Position numbers and translations under genes: made by a program | In this document: piece after piece, positions 1 to 4,768 of the stretch | Layout of the letters: each line of letters starts with the position of its first letter | Position numbering within the stretch: the first letter of the stretch is position 1 | Notes under the pieces: generated by a model | What the model was told of the DNA's origin: nothing | The model's database searches: none | The model's input: the letters and a program-made list of their open reading frames with translations, nothing else | DNA from: Duncaniella sp. | GTDB taxonomy: Bacteria; Bacteroidota; Bacteroidia; Bacteroidales; Muribaculaceae | Length of the DNA stretch: 6,765 bases | Reading direction: 5' to 3' | Assembly (NCBI GenBank): GCA_029052375.1 | Contig: JAIDJD010000192.1 | Location: forward strand, 1-6,765

Positions 1-236
1 GGGGGATGGCGTGATTTCTTGGGGCGGTGTGTTTTCTTGGCGGGTCTTGACGTGGGGTCTGCGGGGGCTGTGGCTGTGTCTGCGGGGGCGTATGTCACTG
101 TGGGAGACGGTATGGAGGCATACCGCAGGGCGAGGCTCCGGTCGTATATGGCGAAGCCTGCGAGAAAGAGCGTGAGCAGTATGGCGAGGATTACGATGCC
201 GCGCCCTTCGGATTTGGAGAGATAGCTCCGTTTCAT
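1..236 (-). CDS. N-terminal part of a membrane-anchored protein, possibly ComEA-like helix-hairpin-helix (partial, runs off left edge)
   Basis: An open frame starts with ATG at 236-234 and continues for 78 codons plus two bases to the window edge with no stop. The protein begins MKRSYLSKSEGRGIVIL. A hydrophobic helix at about residues 13-30 is followed by a Pro/Ala/Thr-rich stretch with a repeated APAD motif (50-53 and 57-60), then a basic stretch with KK at 67-68 and 73-74. A short 'SKSEGRG' cytoplasmic start, one membrane helix and a Pro-rich linker is the layout I associate with Bacteroidales helix-hairpin-helix proteins annotated as ComEA-like DNA-binding proteins. That is family memory: the diagnostic HhH repeats would lie beyond the edge and cannot be seen. 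The start lies only 13 bases after a strong hairpin, and I find no TAnnTTTG box for it, so it may depend on read-through from the CoA-transferase gene. The gene itself is well supported; the family is tentative. Confidence 0.72.
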   Translation of the reverse strand, partial: MKRSYLSKSEGRGIVILAILLTLFLAGFAIYDRSLALRYASIPSPTVTYAPADTATAPADPTSRPAKKTHRPKKSRHP

Positions 237-248
237 TGCTTGAAAGTG

Positions 249-283
249 AAAAGCTCCGGGGCCGAATGAGGCTCCGGAGCTTT
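249..283 (-). terminator. Rho-independent terminator-like hairpin after the CoA-transferase gene
   Basis: Arms at 250-263 and 270-283 form a 14-bp stem with one G-T wobble and a 6-base loop (264-269). Read on the minus strand, the stem runs into TTTT (252-249), then a mixed stretch with a further TTT at 245-243. It begins 24 bases after the CoA-transferase stop codon. The T run is short, so termination may be partial, which matters because the next gene starts 13 bases downstream. Confidence 0.75.
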
Positions 284-307
284 GTTGTGGATATTGTCTG
301 CGGGAAA

Positions 308-1795
308 TCAGAAGGAGACGTTGCGCATATCGCCCGAGTTGAGGAACTCGGTGTGGAATTTGAGCGCTGCCTCGAGGGTGTGGGGAGTCTGTCCGCCGCG
401 GGGCGAGAGCTTGAGATACTCGCGGAGCAGGGGGCGGTAGATGGGGTGGGCGCAGTTTTCGATGATGGAGTTGGCGCGCTCCACGGGGTCGAGGCCTCGG
501 AGGTCGGCTATGCCCTGGTCTGTGACGATGATGTCCACGGAGTGTTCGGTATGGTCGGTGTGCGAGACCATGGGGACGATGTTTGAAATCTTTCCTTCCT
601 TGGTGATGGAGGGGCAGGAGAAGATGGAGATGTAGGCGTTGCGGGTGAAGTCGCCCGAGCCGCCGATGCCGTTCATCATCCTTGTGCCGGTGACGTGGGT
701 AGAGTTGATGTTGCCGAAGATGTCGGCCTCGAGGGCTGTGTTCATGGCTATGACGCCGAGACGGCGTATCACCTCGGGGTTGTTTGAGATTTCGGAGGGA
801 CGGAGCACGAGGTGCTGCTTGAAGAACTCGATGTTGTCTATCACCTCGTCCTCGACCTCGTTGCTTACGGTGAGCGAGCACGACGAGCCGAACTTGCAGC
901 GGCCCTTCTTCATGAGGTCGATGACGGCGTCCTGCATCACCTCGGTGTACATCTCGAAGGGAGGTATCTCCTTGGCGTCGGCCAGGCCGTAGAGGACGGC
1001 GTTGGCCACGTTGCCTACGCCCGACTGGAGGGGGAGGAAGCTCGAGGGGATGCGTCCGGCGCGCATCTCGGAGATGAGAAACTGGCAGACGTTGGCGCCT
1101 ATCTGCTTGGTGGTGTCGTCCAGGGGTGTGAACGGCTTGACGCCTTCGTAGTCGTCTGTCATCACTACGCCGACAATCTTCTCGGGGTCTATCTTGAGCA
1201 CGGGCGAGCCTATGCGGTCGCTGGCTTTGAAGATGGGTATTGCGTCGCGGTGAGGGGGGTCGAGGGGCAGGTAGATGTCGTGGATGCCATAGAGGGCGTG
1301 GCGCAGTTTCTCGTTGAGCTCGATGATGATTTTCTTGGCGAGGGCGGCCACGGTGGCCACGTTGCCTACGCCGGTGCCTACGACGGCGGTGCCGTCGTCC
1401 TGTATGTCGCTCACCTCGATGATGGCCAGGTCGAGGCCGTCGCCGAAGAATCCGTAGCGCAGTTTCTGTGCGGCTTCGGAGAGGTGGAGGTCAAAGTAGT
1501 GGGCGTCGTGCGAGTTGATGCGCTTGCGCAGGTCGGGATGGTTCTGATAGGGGGTGCGCTTGCCTATGGCATTGGCGCGGGCCAGGATGCCGTCACACTT
1601 GTCGCTTGTGGAGGCTCCTGTGATGATGTTGATTTTGAAGGGCTGGCCTTCGGCGTGGAGTTTCTCAGCCTTGGCGGCGATAGCCTGGCTCACTGCCTTG
1701 GGCGAGCCGGGGGCGGTGAAGCCTGAAAATCCGCATCGGGCACCGTCAAAAAAGTGCTCAGCGGCTTCTTCGGGTGTGAGAATGGGAAATCTCAT
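308..1795 (-). CDS. Acetyl-CoA hydrolase / succinyl-CoA:acetate (or propionate) CoA-transferase family protein
   Basis: This 495-residue protein is full length for the class I CoA-transferases related to AarC, Cat1 and ScpC. These cytosolic enzymes move CoA between succinyl-CoA and a short acid such as acetate or propionate through a glutamyl-CoA thioester intermediate. The motif MYTEVMQD (282-289) carries the presumed catalytic glutamate, E285. The Gly-rich segments GVGNVANAV (259-267) and GIGGSGDF (376-383) match the family's CoA-binding and oxyanion loops. The N-terminal domain starts FSGFTAPGSPKAV, and the C-terminal domain holds DIIVTDQGIADLRGL (421-435), also typical. In a succinate- or propionate-forming Bacteroidales cell it would fit acetate/propionate handling and succinyl-CoA recycling. 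Sequence alone does not decide acetate versus propionate, or transferase versus hydrolase. The start follows the upstream gene's stop by 46 bases with no promoter box between them, so the two are probably co-transcribed. A 14-bp hairpin follows the stop. Confidence 0.93.
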   Translation of the reverse strand: MRFPILTPEEAAEHFFDGARCGFSGFTAPGSPKAVSQAIAAKAEKLHAEGQPFKINIITGASTSDKCDGILARANAIGKRTPYQNHPDLRKRINSHDAHYFDLHLSEAAQKLRYGFFGDGLDLAIIEVSDIQDDGTAVVGTGVGNVATVAALAKKIIIELNEKLRHALYGIHDIYLPLDPPHRDAIPIFKASDRIGSPVLKIDPEKIVGVVMTDDYEGVKPFTPLDDTTKQIGANVCQFLISEMRAGRIPSSFLPLQSGVGNVANAVLYGLADAKEIPPFEMYTEVMQDAVIDLMKKGRCKFGSSCSLTVSNEVEDEVIDNIEFFKQHLVLRPSEISNNPEVIRRLGVIAMNTALEADIFGNINSTHVTGTRMMNGIGGSGDFTRNAYISIFSCPSITKEGKISNIVPMVSHTDHTEHSVDIIVTDQGIADLRGLDPVERANSIIENCAHPIYRPLLREYLKLSPRGGQTPHTLEAALKFHTEFLNSGDMRNVSF

Positions 1796-1841
1796 GTCTT
1801 TTCTGATATTTTTGGGGTATCTTTTAAGAGGTTTTCAGGGA

Positions 1842-2339
1842 TTAGAATTTCTGTTCGAGCACCTGGCGGTCTATCATGGCCTGGCGCCACCTGTCATAGT
1901 GGGCTCTGAGGGCGGCGTTGCGCTTTCGCTCGGCCTTGACGGCCTCGGAGATTTCAAGGGCTGTGTCTGTGACTCGGGCGCCCTCTTCGACGGCAGGCGC
2001 GGCCTTGGGGCGCGGCTTGCGTGTCTTGGGCCGTTCGGCCTGCGGGGGCTCGGCGCGGTGGGGCGGCGCGGCCTCGGCTATGTGGCTCAAGGCTCCTCCG
2101 CCGCCGGCTTCGGCTATGTGGCCTTCGGCGCGAGACGCCGGGGCGACGGTGTGGGTGAGGTTGCGCTCGAATACGGACCATGGGTCTTCGTCCGGCTCGC
2201 CCGGCATAGCCACACTGCGGTTTTCCTCTGCGTCACGGCGGGCGCCCTGCCTGCGGGTATGCTCTTTGACGACGCCGGCAATCCAGTTGTAGATGAGGAT
2301 GACGGCGCCAACGATGAGGTATATGACGAGCTTGGACAT
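1842..2339 (-). CDS. Hypothetical single-pass membrane protein, 165 aa
   Basis: I do not recognise this protein securely. A short N-terminus (MSKL) leads into one hydrophobic helix at about residues 4-23 (VIYLIVGAVILIYNWIAGVV). A basic stretch (25-35) follows, then an acidic patch with DPW (52-54). Residues 65-118 are low-complexity and rich in Ala, Pro, Gly, Arg and Lys, with the motif HIAEA twice (74-78 and 86-90). A charged helix (about 127-150) precedes the C-terminus, which ends in WRQAMIDRQVLEQKF. This tail resembles the conserved 'R-A-I-x-x-E-I-L' ending of several small Bacteroidales membrane proteins, but that is a weak memory-based match. An N-in helix with a long cytoplasmic tail is the simplest topology. 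It is the first gene of the leftward unit, about 37 bases from the predicted transcription start, and overlaps no other convincing gene. Confidence 0.75.
   Translation of the reverse strand: MSKLVIYLIVGAVILIYNWIAGVVKEHTRRQGARRDAEENRSVAMPGEPDEDPWSVFERNLTHTVAPASRAEGHIAEAGGGGALSHIAEAAPPHRAEPPQAERPKTRKPRPKAAPAVEEGARVTDTALEISEAVKAERKRNAALRAHYDRWRQAMIDRQVLEQKF
2074..2122. repeat. Pair of 13-bp direct repeats inside the hypothetical membrane-protein gene
   Basis: TCGGCTATGTGGC occurs at 2074-2086 and again at 2110-2122, exactly 36 bases (12 codons) apart. On the minus strand it encodes the repeated HIAEA motif in the low-complexity linker. The in-frame spacing suggests linker growth by duplication. 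Confidence 0.7.
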
Positions 2340-2348
2340 GGCCGAGGG

Positions 2349-2380
2349 TTTGGTGTTTGACAGAAAAATGTGTAATTTTG
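2349..2380 (+). promoter_or_regulatory. Bacteroidota-type promoter for miaB
   Basis: TTTG at 2349-2352 is followed after 20 bases by TAATTTTG at 2373-2380. This matches the -33 / -7 consensus of the Bacteroidota primary sigma factor (TTTG, 19-20 bases, TAnnTTTG). Transcription would start near 2387 and leave a leader of about 90 bases before the miaB ATG. The region is AT-rich against a GC-rich background. The predicted start falls inside the -7 box of the opposing leftward promoter. Confidence 0.8.
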
Positions 2381-2382
2381 TG

Positions 2383-2413
2383 CAAAAATACTCATTATTA
2401 CTCTTTTCACAAA
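2383..2413 (-). promoter_or_regulatory. Bacteroidota-type promoter for the leftward gene unit
   Basis: On the minus strand TTTG (2413-2410) is followed after 19 bases by TATTTTTG (2390-2383), a full match to the Bacteroidota promoter consensus. Transcription would start near 2377 and give a leader of about 37 bases before the ATG at 2339. It faces and overlaps the miaB promoter: the two -7 boxes are separated by two bases. Confidence 0.77.
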
Positions 2414-2414
2414 A

Positions 2415-2463
2415 CCGCGGGGCTAATTTTTTTGCTCTCCGGCACCTTCGGCCCCGGGGTTTT
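2415..2463 (+). promoter_or_regulatory. GC-rich hairpin with T run in the miaB leader (possible attenuator)
   Basis: CCGCGGGGC (2415-2423) pairs with GCCCCGGGG (2451-2459), giving a stem of six pairs, one G-G mismatch and two outer pairs. The 27-base loop contains a T7 tract. TTTT (2460-2463) follows directly, and the miaB ATG is 14 bases further on. The layout resembles an intrinsic terminator inside a leader. The large loop and short T run make this uncertain; it could also just affect ribosome access. Confidence 0.35.
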
Positions 2464-2477
2464 CTCCTCTCAAAGAT

Positions 2478-3830
2478 ATGTCGATGACAGATACGAATAC
2501 GCGCAAGCTTTACATAGAGACTTACGGCTGCCAGATGAATGTGGCAGACAGCGAGGTGGTGGCCTCGATAATGGCCACGGCCGGATACGAGACGGCCACA
2601 GAGCTCTCAGAGGCCGATGCCGTCCTTCTCAACACCTGCTCGATACGCGACAATGCCGAGCAGAAGATAGTGGGCCGCCTGGCCGCGCTCAACGCCTTGC
2701 GCCGCAAGCGCCCGGCCTCCGAGCCGCGCCTCATAATCGGCGTGGTGGGGTGCATGGCCGAGCGTGTCAGGGAAGAGCTTGTCAGCAAGCATGGCGTCGA
2801 CCTCGTGGCCGGCCCCGACGCCTACAACGACCTGCCCAACCTCTTTGCCTCTGTCGAGGCCGGGGAGAAGGCCGTGAACATCGAGCTCAGCACCACGGAG
2901 ACCTACCGCGACATCATCCCCCGCCGCCTCGGCGCACAGAAGGTGGCCGGGTTCATCAGCATCATGCGCGGGTGCAACAACTTCTGCTCCTATTGCATCG
3001 TGCCCTATACCCGCGGCCGCGAGCGCTCGCGCGAGCCCCGCAGCATCCTTGCCGAGCTCAGGGACCTGCGCGACAAGGGTTATCGCGAGGCCACGCTCCT
3101 GGGCCAGAATGTCAACTCTTACCGCTTCGAGAACGAGGACGGCTCTGTCACAGACTTTCCCGCGCTGCTGGCCATGGTGGCCGACGAGGCGCCGGAGATG
3201 CGCATACGCTTCACGACATCCCACCCCAAGGATATGAGCGACGAGACCATCGCCGTCATAGCCTCGCGTCCCAATATCTGCCGCCACATCCACCTGCCGG
3301 TTCAGTCGGGCAGCGACAAGGTGCTCAGGAGCATGAACCGCAAGTATACACGCGAGTGGTATCTCGGGCGCATAGCCGCCATACGCCGGGCCATCCCTGA
3401 CTGCGGCATCTCGACCGACCTCTTCACGGGATTCCACGGCGAGACCGAGGAAGACTTCGTGGAGACGCTCAGCCTGATGCGCGAGGTGGGCTTCGACTCG
3501 GCCTTCATGTTCAAGTATTCGGAGCGTCCCGGCACGCTGGCCTCGCGCACCATGCCGGACAATGTCCCCGAAGAGGTCAAGATAGACCGCCTCAACCGCA
3601 TGATAGCCCTCCAGAACGAGCTTTCGGCCGAGTCTAACCGCCGCGACATCGGCCGGGAGATGGATGTCCTGGTCGAGAGCGTGTCCAAACGCTCGAAGGA
3701 ACAGTTTGTGGGACGCAATTCGCAGAACAAGGCCGTCGTGCTCCCGCGCGGAGACTATCGCGTGGGCGACACTGTGCGCGTCCGTGTGGTCTCGGCGTCG
3801 TCCGCAACCCTCATCGCCGAGCTTGTCTGA
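2478..3830 (+). CDS. miaB: tRNA-2-methylthio-N6-dimethylallyladenosine synthase MiaB
   Basis: MiaB is a cytosolic radical-SAM enzyme that adds a methylthio group to i6A37 of tRNAs reading UNN codons, giving ms2i6A. At 450 residues the protein is full length and has all three expected parts. The N-terminal methylthiotransferase domain starts LYIETYGCQMNVADSE and supplies the auxiliary-cluster cysteines C18, C54 and C92. The radical-SAM core has RGCNNFCSYC (164-173), with cluster cysteines C166, C170 and C173, followed by IVPYTRGRERSR. A C-terminal TRAM RNA-binding domain spans about 385-448. The 'YGCQMN' and 'CSYCIVPYTRGRERSR' signatures favour MiaB over the relatives RimO and MtaB. The segment TDLFTGFHGETEEDF (313-327) differs from the enterobacterial IIVGFPGET form; I recall a similar form in other Bacteroidota. 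A second ATG lies two codons in (2484), so the exact start is uncertain by two residues. It has its own promoter. Confidence 0.97.
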   Translation: MSMTDTNTRKLYIETYGCQMNVADSEVVASIMATAGYETATELSEADAVLLNTCSIRDNAEQKIVGRLAALNALRRKRPASEPRLIIGVVGCMAERVREELVSKHGVDLVAGPDAYNDLPNLFASVEAGEKAVNIELSTTETYRDIIPRRLGAQKVAGFISIMRGCNNFCSYCIVPYTRGRERSREPRSILAELRDLRDKGYREATLLGQNVNSYRFENEDGSVTDFPALLAMVADEAPEMRIRFTTSHPKDMSDETIAVIASRPNICRHIHLPVQSGSDKVLRSMNRKYTREWYLGRIAAIRRAIPDCGISTDLFTGFHGETEEDFVETLSLMREVGFDSAFMFKYSERPGTLASRTMPDNVPEEVKIDRLNRMIALQNELSAESNRRDIGREMDVLVESVSKRSKEQFVGRNSQNKAVVLPRGDYRVGDTVRVRVVSASSATLIAELV

Positions 3831-3920
3831 CGGCGTTAACCTTATTTAACTCTCTTCAGCTCCAACAGGGGCCTCTCCGGCGGTTATATAGATGTAACCC
3901 CGCTCCCCAAAGTATGCATT

Positions 3921-4523
3921 ATGAACAACAATTCGCTCCTCTTCAACATCGACCTCTATACAGGCGAGGACCCGGCCGTGGGCAAGCTGCTTGTGGCTGA
4001 GCCGTTCCTGCGCGAAGACCACTTCAACCATGCCGTTATCTCCATCATAGACTACGAGCCCGGCACGGAGGCCATGGGCGTGGTGTTGAACAATCCCTCG
4101 GCCACCATGCTCCACGAGCTCATCGACAACGAAGGCCTGCCCGAGGACATACGCGTCTACCACGGCGGCCCTGTGGGGAGCGACAGGCTCTACTTCATGC
4201 ACACCCTTGGCGACATCATCCCGGAGACACGCCCCGTAGGGCCCGACCTCTGGCTCGGAGGAGACTTCGACGCCGTGTTCCAGCTGATACGCGACGGCTA
4301 CAACCCCGAGGGGCAGGTGCGCTTCTTCCTGGGATACAGCGGCTGGGAGCCCGGCCAGCTTGAGGAAGAGCTGGGACGCAATGTCTGGGCCGTCTCTCCG
4401 CCTCACGACGGCACCCGCCTGCTCGAGGGCGACGGCTCGCGTCTCTGGCACGACACTGTCCGCGCCCTCGGCCCGGGGTTCCGCGGATGGCTCTACCACC
4501 CCCGCAATCTGATGGCCAACTGA
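3921..4523 (+). CDS. YqgE/AlgH family protein
   Basis: This 200-residue protein has the conserved features of the YqgE/AlgH (DUF179) family. These are GKLLVAEPFL (21-30), AMGVVLNNP (51-59), HGGPVGSDRLYFMHT (81-95), the LGGD turn (112-115), and FFLGYSGWEPGQLEEEL (135-151), followed by W156 and W176. Family members are compact, soluble proteins of about 185-200 residues. The biochemical role is not settled: AlgH was named for an effect on alginate expression in Pseudomonas, and no enzyme activity is established to my knowledge. The ATG at 3921 places the conserved GKLL motif at the usual distance from the N-terminus. The gap after miaB is 90 bases and contains no TAnnTTTG box, so co-transcription with miaB is plausible. 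A small hairpin and then the 146-bp inverted-repeat element follow the stop. Confidence 0.93.
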   Translation: MNNNSLLFNIDLYTGEDPAVGKLLVAEPFLREDHFNHAVISIIDYEPGTEAMGVVLNNPSATMLHELIDNEGLPEDIRVYHGGPVGSDRLYFMHTLGDIIPETRPVGPDLWLGGDFDAVFQLIRDGYNPEGQVRFFLGYSGWEPGQLEEELGRNVWAVSPPHDGTRLLEGDGSRLWHDTVRALGPGFRGWLYHPRNLMAN

Positions 4524-4541
4524 TTTCCCTCCGGGAAGTTT
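4524..4541 (+). terminator. Small hairpin directly after the yqgE-family stop codon
   Basis: TTCCC (4525-4529) pairs with GGGAA (4533-4537) around a 3-base loop, followed by GTTT. It begins one base after the stop codon. The stem is short and the T run weak. Its GGG would otherwise pair with the outer right arm of the large inverted repeat, so the two folds exclude each other. A real terminator is possible but not strongly supported. Confidence 0.3.
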
Positions 4542-4676
4542 AAGGTTTATGAGCTCCGCTCTCAGGTTTAGAGTTTATTGTCTGATTAGCTTTCGCAAGT
4601 AAGCAAGAATCATAAGGCCGCAAGGCCTCACTGAACTTTAAACCTGAGAGCGGAGCTCATAAACCTTAAACCCGGG
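4531..4676. repeat. 146-bp non-coding element with 38-bp inverted repeats and internal hairpins
   Basis: The left arm (4538-4575) and right arm (4634-4671) are complementary over 38 consecutive pairs, with one G-T wobble (4571/4638). Five more pairs, CCGGG (4531-4535) with CCCGG (4671-4675), can form beyond a small bulge if they replace the 4538/4671 pair. The 58-base centre can form two hairpins. TGATT (4583-4587) pairs with AATCA (4608-4612), enclosing GCTT (4589-4592) with AAGC (4601-4604). AGGCC (4615-4619) pairs with GGCCT (4624-4628) around a GCAA tetraloop. The whole would fold as a three-way junction. The arms are AT-richer than the flanking genes and contain several copies of GTTTA. 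No T run follows either end and no coding frame is evident. It could be a MITE-like or repetitive extragenic element, or a structured RNA. Confidence 0.8.
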
Positions 4677-4688
4677 CAAACCTCAAAC
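4660..4688. repeat. Degenerate tandem 12-mer at the right end of the inverted-repeat element
   Basis: TAAACCTTAAAC (4660-4671) is followed, after CCGGG, by CAAACCTCAAAC (4677-4688). They match at 10 of 12 positions, and both differences are T/C. The outer left arm (4538-4549) is the inverted copy of the first. The element's right edge therefore carries an extra diverged copy that the left edge lacks. Confidence 0.55.
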
Positions 4689-4701
4689 CCGCACAATTGG
4701 C

Positions 4702-4732
4702 TTGGCTGTTTGGGAAAAAGTGAGTAACTTTG
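4702..4732 (+). promoter_or_regulatory. hisS: Bacteroidota-type promoter for hisS
   Basis: TAACTTTG (4725-4732) is a full match to the -7 box TAnnTTTG. TTGG (4702-4705), 19 bases upstream, is a near match to the -33 TTTG. Transcription would start near 4739, about 30 bases before the hisS ATG. It lies just outside the inverted-repeat element, so hisS should not need to be transcribed through that structure. Confidence 0.75.
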
Positions 4733-4768
4733 CACGTTCAATCCCAAACTTTCAACGCTGTAAACAGT

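Noticed and set aside
812..1726. A 304-codon open frame on the plus strand inside the CoA-transferase gene
   Set aside because: It is antisense to a gene with clear family motifs, has a biased Gly/Val/Ala-rich composition, and lacks any recognisable domain. GC-rich coding DNA routinely produces such frames.
2607..3437. A 276-codon frame antisense to miaB, and the 347-codon frame at 2357-3400 on the same strand
   Set aside because: MiaB's cluster cysteines and TRAM domain fix the true frame. The others give low-complexity Arg/Ala/His-rich proteins with no family features.
3835..3903. Small inverted repeats after miaB (GTTAA/TTAAC at 3835-3850 and GCGGTTA/TAACCCCGC at 3880-3903)
   Set aside because: The stems are short or need a bulge and have no T run, so neither is a credible terminator or operator by itself.
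3846..4499. A 217-codon frame antisense to the yqgE-family gene
   Set aside because: It mirrors a gene with five conserved family motifs and has no promoter or domain of its own.
4730..4768. Upstream TTG start that would add 13 residues to HisRS
   Set aside because: The TTG overlaps the -7 promoter box (4725-4732), so it would lie upstream of the predicted transcription start, and HisRS proteins normally begin close to the KGTRDF motif.
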